DNA of 64,000 nt from Woronichinia naegeliana WA131 (GTDB lineage Bacteria > Cyanobacteriota > Cyanobacteriia > Cyanobacteriales > Microcystaceae). The DNA is taken from contig CP073041.1 in NCBI GenBank assembly GCA_025370055.1, positions 5,426,272-5,490,271 of the forward strand, written 5' to 3'. Within the stretch, counting starts at the first letter, position 1. Every line of letters begins with the position of its first letter. The notes below the pieces were generated by a model that was not told the DNA's origin, searched no databases, and saw only the letters and a list, made by a program, of their open reading frames with translations. Positions 1-9,408 of this stretch are shown piece after piece. Position numbers and translations under genes: made by a program.

Positions 1-165
1 TTATTTCTGTATCCAACATTGAACGACTGAGTTCTAATGTTAGTTCTATTTTTATCTTTGAACCCTCTACATTAATTAGTTTTGCTGTCATCATTGTTTC
101 CTCTTTGTCACTTTTCATCTCATGTTAACACTTTTCTTTTCCTTCATCAACTAAAGGTCACACCC
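1..165 (-). mobile_element. ISKra4-3 element, 5' end fragment with first ~38 codons of orfA
   Basis: This matches the 5' end of the ISKra4-3 elements at 34973-38056 and 57339-58728. The ATG lies at 116-118 and reads MKSDKEETMMTAKLI; the element terminus GGGTGTGACCTTTAGTTGAT (complement) ends at 165. The rest of the transposase lies beyond the left window edge or is missing. The element abuts an IS630 fragment at 166, replacing the last codons of that transposase, so this is a junction between two mobile elements rather than host DNA. Confidence 0.85.
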
Positions 166-538
166 TTTATCAAAGCGTTGAAATCGTAAGGTGAGCAAAG
201 AATCAAGCTCCTCCTTATATTTTACGTTAGCATCTTCAAGACATCCTGAAATTGCTGCAGAAAACTGCGTAAAATCTTCATAATATTTTGCGTATAAACA
301 CTTCTTCTTCACAAACTTCCACAGTCTTTCAATTAAATTCAAGTTAGGAGAATAAGGAGGTAAGTACAGTAACTCTATTCCTAATGATTCTGCCAACTCC
401 TGCACAATTCGGCATTTTTGATAACGAGCATTGTCTAATACCAACGTAATCGGTATTAATAGTCCTAATTCTGCTATCTTTTCTAGGAGTTCACAAACCT
501 GAGTTCCCGTAATATAAGAACTGTTCGTTACCATAATT
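166..538 (-). pseudogene. IS630-family transposase, C-terminal fragment
   Basis: It encodes the C-terminal third of the same transposase that is intact at 6682-7725, from [11 protein letters not shown] through the second catalytic region [11 protein letters not shown] and the DDE glutamate region [17 protein letters not shown], ending at RFQRFDK. The last five codons are replaced by the ISKra4-3 end at 165, and the N-terminal side is cut by IS5L copy 1 at 539. It shows a few substitutions relative to the intact copy. Non-functional remnant. Confidence 0.85.
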
Positions 539-675
539 AGGGCTTGCTGAAAAAAGCTGAAACCTTTACGGAGAAAAATAGTAGGCGAATTAAGAACCGC
601 TAGAATGCACGAAAATAGGGTAGAATGCCTCAAAACCATTGCATTAAGAAGAGAGAAAGCAGATGTACCGAAAGC

Positions 676-1774
676 CTAAGTACAGGACAAAAAATGTAGG
701 GAGTCGAGAAAAAGAGAAAAATTGGGTAGAGAAGGATTAAGAACAAGATGACGAAGATGGTCAAAACCAAGACGAAAAAGACTCTGCGCTAGGCGACCAT
801 GTTTCTTGAGGGGAATGGGATGAAGATGATGAATTGCTAGACCAGTTTTGAGAGACCAAGCCAAAGCTAAAGTCAGTAAAGCCAAAAGCTTACGAAGACG
901 CTTGGGGTCAGTAAAGTGAGTAGATTCCAAGCAAAAGCCACGAGTCTTAAAGATGCCAAAAAGGGTTTCAATGCCCCAACGCAGGGCATAATCGTGAATA
1001 AGACCTTGGGAATCGGGATGTCCAATGACGATGAGTAGAGAATTATCAGGCAAGCGAAGAGCCTCTACAGAAACAGGATATCCCCAAACCCGACAACTCC
1101 CTTGAAGACGTTGAGATTCACTCTTTTGCAAGATGGGCAAAAATGACTTTGGCGGCCAAAAGCTTGCCATTGTGCTCAATCTTGTCCGTAGCCCGAATTC
1201 TCAGACAGAAAGCCAGTAGCGGTTCGAGCAGAAGATAGCGAAGCCAAGCCTGACCAATAAACTCACGGTCGCCACATAAACAACGAATCAGGGCGGTGGG
1301 AAAAATCTTGAGCATCTCCTCGATAAAACGCATTCGTTCATCACTGTTAGAATTGCCCTTTTTCTTGCTAAGCATCCACCACAAGATGGGAATGGCTACT
1401 CCTTCATGGACAATGCCGACAGTGAGGATATTATAACCATGACTGCCAAACTCCCAGGTTGTGCGGTCAATACTTAATACCCAAGGTTGAGGGATATCCA
1501 GCCAACTGACTACAATACGGGCAATGTGATGGTAATCCAGCTCAAATCCTGAGAAAAAGCGTTGTAAGCGTTTGTAATGAGAATCCACCAATGCCCGACC
1601 TTCAAAACCCAGAGCCAATTCTTTAAGGTTAACCGTTTTCACTTTGAGGAGGGCGAGTAAGAACAAGGCTAGGAAGGAGAGTCTGGCACCATGCCATCCC
1701 AAATGGGGTTTTAGGGCTTGTTTCAATGCGTTATATTGGTTCATGGGTTTTCTTACATTACGTTCATCTTCCAT
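676..1774 (-). pseudogene. IS4-family transposase with single-base frameshift
   Basis: The start MEDERNVRKPMNQ is at 1774. The N-terminal half contains the first catalytic region LSIDRTTWEFG and the second LCGDREFIG. Near 1138 one extra base shifts the frame: the expected run HLQKSESQRLQ is split, and the first frame ends at 1118. The C-terminal half, read in the other frame to 676, carries the Y-2-R-3-E-6-K signature in YALRWGIETLFGIFK. Together the halves give a standard-length IS4 transposase of about 365 residues, so this copy is probably dead through one indel; programmed shifting is not supported. Confidence 0.85.
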
Positions 1775-1821
1775 GAAACCCCTTTCTCGTATACTTTTCA
1801 AGCCTTTTGTCCTGTACTTAG
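676..1821 (-). mobile_element. IS4a element (1146 bp)
   Basis: Terminal inverted repeats are CTAAGTACAGGACAAAA (676 onward) and its complement ending at 1821. The 9-bp duplication ACCGAAAGC stands at 667-675 and 1822-1830, inside codons 3-5 of IS5L copy 1. The stop codon of the transposase overlaps the left terminal repeat. Nine-bp duplications and the YREK signature in the protein fit the IS4 family. Confidence 0.92.
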
Positions 1822-2533
1822 ACCGAAAGCAACAGTACTCAATTGAAACACCAGAAAACTTGAAAAATCTGTTCGGCGGGCAGTTAGACGAAGAAAATCG
1901 TTGGATAGAAATGTCAAAAATGATTCCCTGGGAAGAATATGAGGAAGAATATGCAAAAAACTTCACAGAAAAAAAAGGAGCCCCAGCCAAATCATTTAGA
2001 ATGGCATTAGGAGCATTAATTATCAAAGAAATTTCAGGAAAAAGTGACAGAGAAACAGTAGAACAAATAAAAGAGAACCCTTATTTACAGTACTTTATAG
2101 GAATGGAAAGCTATAGTAGCAAAGAAGCATTTAATGCGTCAATGATGGTTCATTTTCGTAAAAAAATAGGAATGGAATTAATAAATAAAATTAATAAAGA
2201 AATAGAAAAAAAGCGACGGGTGTAGCGTCAGAAAAAAAAGAAAATGAAGGAAAGTTATTGTTAGATGCGACTTGTACACCAGCAGATATAAAATATCCAA
2301 CGGATATAGGAATATTGAATGATGCCAGAGAAAAAACAGAAAAAATAATAGATAAGCTGTATGAAGAAATAAAAGAGAAAAGGAAAGAAAAGCCGAGGAC
2401 TTATAGGGAAGTGGCAAGAAAAGAGTACTTAGCCATAGCAAAAAAACGTCGTGTGTCAAAAAAAGAAAGAAGAAAAGGAACAAAAAAACAACTAGGATAT
2501 ATAAAAAGAAACTTGTCTCATATAGAGAAAATG

Positions 2534-3779
2534 GGCTCTCCCCTTGTCTGTGTGTAATGTTATGTTACGAGTTAAAGCAAGCTAACAATTTAAGCCGTAG
2601 ATGCTCAAAATTAGCAAATCCATAACTTTTCCTTTTTATTAATTTAATTTTTGTATTCATCCCTTCCGTTAATCCATTAGTTGTATGGTTTTCAAAATAA
2701 TTGCATATACCTGTCAAATGAGTTTTCAGCATACCCACACTTTTTTTATAGAATAGGCACGCTGTTCTCATCCATTTTTCAAATTTTCTCCTTGCACCAT
2801 TTGTCGTTCTTGAATGCTCATAAATATCTCTAATCTCTTCCTTCATTTCATACGCTATTCCTAAACAAGGATACATTTTCAATATCTCTTCTAACTCTTC
2901 TCTTTTTTCTTTTTTTAACTCTTCTTTATTTTTCCATAATAGGTATGTTAAACCCTTTTTATGGATATTCATTTTCTTTCTCAATTTATTCAATTCTTCA
3001 TTTATATTTTTCATTACATGAAATCTATCATAGACGATTTTAGCATTTACAAATAACTCCTTTATTGCTGACGTAAATCCCTCCCACATATCCACACTTA
3101 CTTCCTTTACATTCTCTCTAACCCTTGCTGGCTGCACCTTTAGGGCTTCTATTATCTCTTCTTTTTTGTGTCCTTTTATTACTTCTAACAATTCCTTTTT
3201 ATTTATATCTATCACTGTTGTAATAAAGTCTTTTTTTCCTTTTCTATTACTAAATTCGTCTAAACTTATCTTTTCTGGTAATTCCCATTCCTTCTTTTCT
3301 GCCTGCTTTGCATACTCTTCAAATATTGATTCCAATGTTCCCCAACTTATTTCTTCTTCTTGCCTTACCTCTTCTACATTTTTCTTTTTTACTTGCTCAT
3401 AAATCTTTTCTTCATAACGAATTGTATAATGTTTTCTTAGCCGCATAAAGTCCAGTCTTTCTGTTATGTATTTCTGACATTTTTCACAATGGAACTGGCG
3501 GCGGGGCACTTCCAGATATACTTTCTTTCCCAATAGGGATAAATCCCGAACCAAATTATATTCTATTTGATTTATATCTTCCAATTCTTTATGACAATTT
3601 GGACATTCTATTACTTCGTTTTTCATTTTTAATTTTAAGAACAAAGCACCATCTATTTCTCGATAGTTTACGACTGTTACCTTTGGCAATCCTAGTAGCT
3701 CATCCAAGTTTATCCACATACTCCACCTCCTACTGTGGTATTACTATTATACACTTTCCACACAGTTGGGGGAAGAGCC
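2534..3779 (-). mobile_element. ISL3a element (1246 bp)
   Basis: The ends are GGCTCTCCCC at 2534 and its near-complement ending GGGGGAAGAGCC at 3779. Flanks GAAAATG (left) and AAAAATG (right) are an imperfect duplication of the IS5L sequence at the insertion site, consistent with the roughly 8-bp duplications of ISL3 elements. It splits the transposase gene of IS5L copy 1. Confidence 0.85.
2565..3719 (-). CDS. ISL3-family transposase (intact, 384 aa)
   Basis: Domain order is typical of ISL3: an N-terminal zinc finger (CPNCHKEL near residue 39 and CEKCQKYI near 78), a helix-turn-helix region around residues 95-135, then the DDE domain with ISLDEFSNRKGKKDF, VSVDMWEGF followed by YDRFHVMKN, and the terminal TNGLTEGMNTKIKLIKR. 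Length matches the second ISL3 protein at 42474-43628, also 384 residues, although the two are clearly diverged. No frameshift or stop is seen, so it may be active. Confidence 0.92.
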   Translation of the reverse strand: MWINLDELLGLPKVTVVNYREIDGALFLKLKMKNEVIECPNCHKELEDINQIEYNLVRDLSLLGKKVYLEVPRRQFHCEKCQKYITERLDFMRLRKHYTIRYEEKIYEQVKKKNVEEVRQEEEISWGTLESIFEEYAKQAEKKEWELPEKISLDEFSNRKGKKDFITTVIDINKKELLEVIKGHKKEEIIEALKVQPARVRENVKEVSVDMWEGFTSAIKELFVNAKIVYDRFHVMKNINEELNKLRKKMNIHKKGLTYLLWKNKEELKKEKREELEEILKMYPCLGIAYEMKEEIRDIYEHSRTTNGARRKFEKWMRTACLFYKKSVGMLKTHLTGICNYFENHTTNGLTEGMNTKIKLIKRKSYGFANFEHLRLKLLACFNS

Positions 3780-4639
3780 AAAAATGATAGAAGAGGGAGC
3801 AAAGTTAGAAAAACTAACGAAAAAAGAGCAAGAAGAGCTTGTAACGATAGGAAAAGTGTATGAGCAACAGTTAGAAATGTATGAAAAAAAGACAAATAAA
3901 GTAGAAAACAGAATTGTGAGTGTAAGCCAACCTCACGTGCGTCCAATAGTGCGTGGAAAAGCGGGAAAAGCAGTAGAGTTTGGAGCTAAAATATCGGCAA
4001 GTAATGTGAATGGCTTTGTCTTCTTAGACAAATTAAGTTGGGATAATTACAACGAATCGGGAGATTTACAAGCGCGAATAGAAGAATATAAAAGGGAAAC
4101 AGGATGTTATCCGGAATCGGTTCATGTGGATAAAATCTATCGAACAAAAGCGAATCGAGCTTATTGTAAAGAAAGGGATATAAGAATGAGTGGTCCCCGA
4201 TTGGGAAGACCGCCGAAAGAGGTGAGCAAAGAAAAAAAGAAAGAGGCACGCTCAGATGAAAGAGTGCGTAATGCCATTGAGGGTAAATTCGGACAGGGAA
4301 AGAGGAAATTTAGTCTTGGTCGAGTGATGGCCAAACTACCTGAGACCTCGGAAACGGTAATTGCGATGAACTTTTTGGTAATGAATCTTTCTACTCTACT
4401 TCAGAAGACAAAAAGTAAAAAGTTGTAGAGTCGTTTCTCTTGTGAAAAATGGTGTTAATTTTCCTCTCTTTTGTGAGGAGTGATTTGTGTTGACCTTTTT
4501 AGACAGAAAGGAACAATAGATTAAACAAAATCTGTATTTTGATTTGTTTCCATAAGGATAAGTTATCTATGCTTTTTCAGTCCATACTTCCCTAACCCAC
4601 ATTTCTTTCGTTTTTTGACTTTTTCAGCAAGCCCTAATT

Positions 4640-6329
4640 AGGGCTTGCTGAAAAAAGCTGAAACCTTTACGGAGAAAAATAGTAGGCGAATTAAGAACCG
4701 CTAGAATGCACGAAAATAGGGTAGAATGCCTCAAAACCATTGCATTAAGAAGAGAGAAAGCAGATGTACCGAAAGCAACAGTACTCAATTGAAACACCAG
4801 AAAACTTGAAAAATCTGTTCGGCGGGCAGTTAGACGAAGAAAATCGTTGGATAGAAATGTCAAAAATGATTCTTTGGGAAGAATATGAGGAAGAATATGC
4901 AAAAAACTTCACAGAAAAAAAAGGAGCCCCAGCCAAATCATTTAGAATGGCATTAGGAGCATTAATTATCAAAGAAATTTCAGGAAAAAGTGACAGAGAA
5001 ACAGTAGAACAAATAAAAGAGAACCCTTATTTACAGTACTTTATAGGAATGGAAAGCTATAGTAGCAAAGAAGCATTTAATGCGTCAATGATGGTTCATT
5101 TTCGTAAAAAAATAGGAATGGAATTAATAAATAAAATTAATAAAGAAATAGAAAAAAAAGCGACGGGTGTAGCGTCAGAAAAAAAAGAAAATGAAGGAAA
5201 GTTATTGTTAGATGCGACTTGTACACCAGCAGATATAAAATATCCAACGGATATAGGAATATTGAATGATGCCAGAGAAAAAACAGAAAAAATAATAGAT
5301 AAGCTGTATGAAGAAATAAAAGAGAAAAGGAAAGAAAAGCCGAGGACTTATAGGGAAGTGGCAAGAAAAGAGTACTTAGCCATAGCAAAAAAACGTCGTG
5401 TGTCAAAAAAAGAAAGAAGAAAAGGAACAAAAAAACAACTAGGATATATAAAAAGAAACTTGTCTGATATAGAAAAAATGATAGAAGAGGGAGCAAAGTT
5501 AGAAAAACTAACGAAAAAAGAGCAAGAAGAGCTTGTAACGATAGGAAAAGTGTATGAGCAACAGTTAGAAATGTATGAAAAAAAGACAAATAAAGTAGAA
5601 AACAGAATTGTGAGTGTAAGCCAACCTCACGTGCGTCCAATAGTGCGTGGAAAAGCGGGAAAAGCAGTAGAGTTTGGAGCTAAAATATCGGCAAGTAATG
5701 TGAATGGCTTTGTCTTCTTAGACAAATTAAGTTGGGATAATTACAACGAATCGGGAGATTTACAAGCGCGAATAGAAGAATATAAAAGGGAAACAGGATG
5801 TTATCCGGAATCGGTTCATGTGGATAAAATCTATCGAACAAAAGCGAATCGAGCTTATTGTAAAGAAAGGGATATAAGAATGAGTGGTCCCCGATTGGGA
5901 AGACCGCCGAAAGAGGTGAGCAAAGAAAAAAAGAAAGAGGCACGCTCAGATGAAAGAGTGCGTAATGCCATTGAGGGTAAATTCGGACAGGGAAAGAGGA
6001 AATTTAGTCTTGGTCGAGTGATGGCCAAACTACCTGAGACCTCGGAAACGGTAATTGCGATGAACTTTTTGGTAATGAATCTTTCTACTCTACTTCAGAA
6101 GACAAAAAGTAAAAAGTTGTAGAGTCGTTTTTCTTGTGAAAAATGGTGTTAATTTTCCTCTCTTTTGTGAGGAGTGATTTGTGTTGACCTTTTTAGACAG
6201 AAAGGAACAATAGATTAAACAAAATCTGTATTTTGATTTGTTTCCATAAGGATAAGTTATCTATGCTTTTTCAGTCCATACTTCCCTAACCCACATTTCT
6301 TTCGTTTTTTGACTTTTTCAGCAAGCCCT
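4640..6329 (+). mobile_element. IS5L copy 2 (1690 bp)
   Basis: Complete from AGGGCTTGCTG at 4640 to CAGCAAGCCCT at 6329. The left flank AATT is shared with copy 1, while the right flank ACTT belongs to an ISAs1 transposase gene. The flanks do not match, so the original left neighbour was lost, probably by recombination between IS5L copies. Confidence 0.92.
4764..6122 (+). CDS. IS5/IS1182-type transposase (intact, 452 aa)
   Basis: This is the reference copy of the most abundant IS in the window. The N-terminal DUF772-like domain (SFRMALGALIIKEISGKSD, about residues 59-77, to NASMMVHFRKKIG near 110) is followed by the DDE domain: LLLDATCTPADIKYPTDIG near 150, a long charged insertion rich in K and E (residues 180-260), YPESVHVDKIYRTKANR near 345, and the glutamate region RNAIEGKFGQGKRKFSLGR near 405. 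Codons are strikingly A-rich, which produces long spurious antisense reading frames. The ATG sits 124 bp inside the left end in every copy. Confidence 0.93.
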   Translation: MYRKQQYSIETPENLKNLFGGQLDEENRWIEMSKMILWEEYEEEYAKNFTEKKGAPAKSFRMALGALIIKEISGKSDRETVEQIKENPYLQYFIGMESYSSKEAFNASMMVHFRKKIGMELINKINKEIEKKATGVASEKKENEGKLLLDATCTPADIKYPTDIGILNDAREKTEKIIDKLYEEIKEKRKEKPRTYREVARKEYLAIAKKRRVSKKERRKGTKKQLGYIKRNLSDIEKMIEEGAKLEKLTKKEQEELVTIGKVYEQQLEMYEKKTNKVENRIVSVSQPHVRPIVRGKAGKAVEFGAKISASNVNGFVFLDKLSWDNYNESGDLQARIEEYKRETGCYPESVHVDKIYRTKANRAYCKERDIRMSGPRLGRPPKEVSKEKKKEARSDERVRNAIEGKFGQGKRKFSLGRVMAKLPETSETVIAMNFLVMNLSTLLQKTKSKKL

Positions 6330-6677
6330 ACTTAAACGACGGAGCAAGCCCAAATTATCAGCCGCATTACCTTGACGCACTCGACTCGCATCCTCATTAA
6401 AAGTGACATCTAAAACCCAATGCAGACTATTTTCAATACTCCAGTGAGAACGAATCACATGGCTATGACGTTCGGCATCCGTAGGAAGACTGCTAATATA
6501 ATAGCGAAACGTCTCTGTTGTTTTATGACCAAATTGAGTTTTACTTTTAACCATCACAACAGTTGCTAAACCGACCCACTGATTTTGGCGATGCAATGCG
6601 GAAAGCTGATTGATTGACACTGTCCAGACTTGACGAGTTTCTAAACGGTAATGTCCTTTTTCTGTCTTCTCATGATA

Positions 6678-7809
6678 TACTTCAAACGTTCATAATCTGA
6701 GATTTATCAAAGCGTTGAAATCGTAAGGTGAGCAAAGAATCAAGCTCCTCCTTATATTTTACGTTAGCATCCTCAAGACATCCTGAAATTGCTGCAGAAA
6801 ACTGCGTAAAATCTTCATAATATTTTGCGTATAAACACTTCTTCTTCACAAACTTCCACAGTCTTTCAATTAAATTCAAGTTAGGAGAATAAGGGGGTAA
6901 GTACAGTAACTCTATTCCTAATAATTCTGCCAACTCCTGCACAATTCGGCATTTTTGATAACGAGCATTGTCTAATACCAACGTAATCGGTATTAATAGT
7001 CCTAATTCTGCTATCTTTTCTAGGAGTTCACAAACCTGAGTTCCCGTAATATAAGAACTGTTCGTTACCATAATTACTTCATGGGTAATTGCATTTAATG
7101 CTCCTAACACATTAAAACGTTTTCTCCCTGATGGTGACTTAATAAAAATCCTCTTGAAGCACCATATAAAATTTACAAATGCTCCCATTACAAAATGAGA
7201 GGCATCTACAAAGAAAACTGCCCTTTTTCCTGCTTTTGCCTCTTCTAGCCTTGGTTCTAGCTCTTTTTCTCTATAGCTATCCTGAGCTTCTACATCTGCT
7301 TTTGATGCAATTGTTCCCACCTTTAGACACCTCATTCCTATTGACTTTAAAAATTTTCTGACTTGCGTTGGACTTCTTTTTATTCCCGTTAATTCTTCTA
7401 TTCTTTTTACTGCTTCATTTATTGTTGCTGGTGGATTTGACTCAAAATATGCCTCAATTGTCCCTTGATGCTCTGTTAACTCACTTTTCGGGCGATTAAA
7501 TTTTATTTCTTTTAGTTTTTCTATCCCGCCCTCTTGATAATCACGGATATAGCTTGTCACCGTATTTACTGAAACTCCTGCGAATTGAGCAATTTTTTGA
7601 TGAGATAATCCCTGACTTTTTAACCATAAAACTTCCATCTTTAGCTGTACTCTAGGATGCGGGTGATTAAACCGACCGTAAGACAACAGTCTTTTGTCTT
7701 CTTCCGTAAATTCTAACTTAATCATTTCTCAGCCTCTTGACTACTTTTTCTATTTTTACTATATTATCTCTTATTTTTAAAATTCGCAACTTGTGACCGT
7801 GTTCAGTAT
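6678..7809 (-). mobile_element. IS630a element (1132 bp)
   Basis: It is flanked by TA at 6676-6677 and 7810-7811, the dinucleotide target duplication of the IS630/Tc1-mariner superfamily. Removing the element and one TA restores the uninterrupted ISAs1a sequence seen at 41230-41245. Terminal repeats are imperfect (TACTTCAAACG against TACTGAACACG). Confidence 0.92.
6682..7725 (-). CDS. IS630-family transposase (intact, 347 aa)
   Basis: The N-terminal helix-turn-helix region ([20 protein letters not shown], about residues 39-58) is followed by a linker (about residues 65-125) with a second HTH-like segment. The DDE domain has [12 protein letters not shown] near 170, [11 protein letters not shown] near 245 and [16 protein letters not shown] near 273. 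The reading frame is complete and fills almost the whole element. Fragments of the same element lie at 166-538 and 14770-14872. Confidence 0.92.
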   Translation of the reverse strand: MIKLEFTEEDKRLLSYGRFNHPHPRVQLKMEVLWLKSQGLSHQKIAQFAGVSVNTVTSYIRDYQEGGIEKLKEIKFNRPKSELTEHQGTIEAYFESNPPATINEAVKRIEELTGIKRSPTQVRKFLKSIGMRCLKVGTIASKADVEAQDSYREKELEPRLEEAKAGKRAVFFVDASHFVMGAFVNFIWCFKRIFIKSPSGRKRFNVLGALNAITHEVIMVTNSSYITGTQVCELLEKIAELGLLIPITLVLDNARYQKCRIVQELAELLGIELLYLPPYSPNLNLIERLWKFVKKKCLYAKYYEDFTQFSAAISGCLEDANVKYKEELDSLLTLRFQRFDKSQIMNV

Positions 7810-8668
7810 AACTGTATTCAATTCCTTGCCAGTTCTGAGCGACCGCTTGTTTAAACCAATCCCTAACTTGTTTATTAAGTTTGCCCTGATTTCCTTTGAG
7901 AGCCAATACATAGTCACCTTCACCTTGCTTTATTTGTTTTGCGATTTCTGTCTGCGTTCCCATTGCATCTAGGGTTACTACTGCCCCCTTGATGTTAAGT
8001 AACTTCAGTAACAAGGGGACTGCTTTTATTTCATTAGATTTACTATCTACTTTCTTTTGCGCTAACATCAGTCCCCGCTCACTACTCCACGCACTTATGC
8101 TGTGTAACGCATTTAGTCCTTTTTCCCTATCATAAGAACCTCTTTTCGTTTTTCCATCTATCTGTATCAGCTCTATGTCCATTTTCTCCGTTAGACTGCT
8201 TATCCAGCTCAGAAAACTTTTTTCTAGTTCTTCTGTTTCCAACATTCCAAATACTCTTCCAAAGGTATCGTGAGAGGGAATTCCCTTTGGTAACTCTAGA
8301 AACATTTCTAGCCATTCTCGTTTGGCTTTGCCATAGGCTTCAATTGCTACGAAGCCATCTGCCCCTGACAATACTGCCAATATTCCTATGGTGACAATTG
8401 CTGTTAAGTTATGGTCTTGCCTTCTCCCTGTTCTCGGTTCTTTTAGGCACTGAAAATGTTTCAGTATGCTTCTTTTGATAATTTTGACTTCTTTTTCTTG
8501 TTGTGGGGTTAGAACTCTTGCGCCGAAGCCTTTTGCCATCTTTGACCTCACTCACTTACTTTTTTTAAATAATAGCCTTTTCTTCTCTTAGATGACTGCT
8601 TCTTTTTTACACTATATTTCTCTCTTTTTGTCTGTATTTTTTGTAACAAATAAGATGCGATTACCCTG

Positions 8669-8855
8669 GGTAAACCGACCGCCATTCCCACTCTGCTTTG
8701 GGTCTTTCAGTCTTTTCTGTTTATCCGTTGGTTAGAGATTGACGGCATTCAAACTATCGTTAATTTGACCTCCAAACACAAACATATTCTTTCCTTTCTT
8801 GGCTCTTCATGTCAAAAGTACTACTTTGTCTCTTGACTTACCTGCGGAATGTGGG
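8669..8855 (+). pseudogene. IS1634C-type transposase, C-terminal ~50 codons
   Basis: It matches the last 50 or so codons and the 3' terminus of the intact IS1634C element (26029-27800), from GKPTAIPTLLWVFQ to the stop and the terminal repeat ending CCTGCGGAATGTGGG at 8855. The left junction is the ISAs1a terminus at 8668. Only the 3' end survives. Confidence 0.88.
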
Positions 8856-8922
8856 CTAAAATTGCACTCTCATAGGCTTGGCAGATATCATTCACTTTTT
8901 CCCCAAAATTTGGGTCAGGGGG

Positions 8923-9097
8923 TAGGGCTGATTCATTCTCTGGTTTGATTCCTTTTTTGTCTCTCTTCAATCGCTTATGGGGTAAGCAAAGTAAGGTATT
9001 TTTAAAAATTTTCAGATATTTATTCTGAGAAATCGCCTTAAAACCTTGCCAGATAAGGATTTGATTGATTGAGATTTGTTAGAATGAATCAGCCCTA
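8923..9097. repeat. MITE-3: 171-bp non-coding element with TA duplication
   Basis: A perfect inverted repeat GGGCTGATTCATTCT (8925-8939) pairs with AGAATGAATCAGCCC (9081-9095), and TA stands directly outside both ends (8923-8924, 9096-9097). No open frame lies inside. The TA flanks and size fit a MITE mobilised by an IS630/Tc1-type transposase. No autonomous element with these ends was seen in the window; the ends differ from those of IS630a. Confidence 0.75.
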
Positions 9098-9408
9098 AGG
9101 GGGGGGATTCAGCCAGTATCCTGACTGATGGGGTTTAATATCTGCCATTGGTGTCAACTTAAGCCAAAATGCCTACTCACAAAAGATTAGCCTAAAAGCA
9201 GGCGGAAGTAAGAGTAGGCTGAAAAAAAGGTTAGTATATAAAAAAGTGAGCAAAAAACAAATGGCAAGACAACATCCTCGGAGAAAAGGAAACCCAGACT
9301 TACGTCGTAAGACAAATCAGCCAGGGGTAGAAATCCCTGAAATAACAAAAGAGTTGTTTGAATTACTAGAACCCACAATGTTTACACCATTAAAATATTT
9401 ACAGGGAA

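Larger units (their letters stand above)
663..4428 (+). pseudogene. IS5/IS1182-type transposase, copy 1 (two insertions and a frameshift)
   Basis: The ATG at 663 reads MYRKQ and is cut after four codons by IS4a. Reading resumes at 1831. A run of 7 A (8 in intact copies) near 2207-2213 shifts the frame and gives a stop at 2223-2225. ISL3a then splits the gene at 2533, and the C-terminal part resumes at about 3781 with MIEEGAKLEKL and runs to the normal stop at 4428. Copy 3 carries the same 7-A lesion. No functional protein is expected. Confidence 0.9.
539..4635 (+). mobile_element. IS5L copy 1, interrupted by IS4a and ISL3a
   Basis: Ends are AGGGCTTGCTGAAAAAAGCT on the left and GACTTTTTCAGCAAGCCCT on the right, as in the four uninterrupted copies (1690 bp each). 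Its own sequence is in three pieces: 539-675, 1831-2533 and 3780-4635. The gaps hold IS4a (676-1821, with a 9-bp target duplication) and ISL3a (2534-3779). AATT flanks both ends (535-538 and 4636-4639); the right AATT is at the same time the left flank of IS5L copy 2. Confidence 0.9.
6330..8551 (-). pseudogene. ISAs1-family transposase (ISAs1a type), truncated and split by IS630a
   Basis: It is nearly identical to the intact 400-residue protein at 40779-41981. The start MRSKMAKGFGARV is at 8551 and the element end, with TTACCCTG, reaches 8668. IS630a (6678-7809) interrupts it after IEYSY, with a TA target duplication. The C-terminal part resumes with [15 protein letters not shown] and is cut by IS5L copy 2 at 6329, losing about 35 residues after LGLLRRLS. 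Non-functional. Confidence 0.9.

Noticed and set aside
676-1774. Programmed frameshift in IS4a
   Set aside because: The break is one extra base in ordinary sequence near 1138, without a homopolymer or heptamer.
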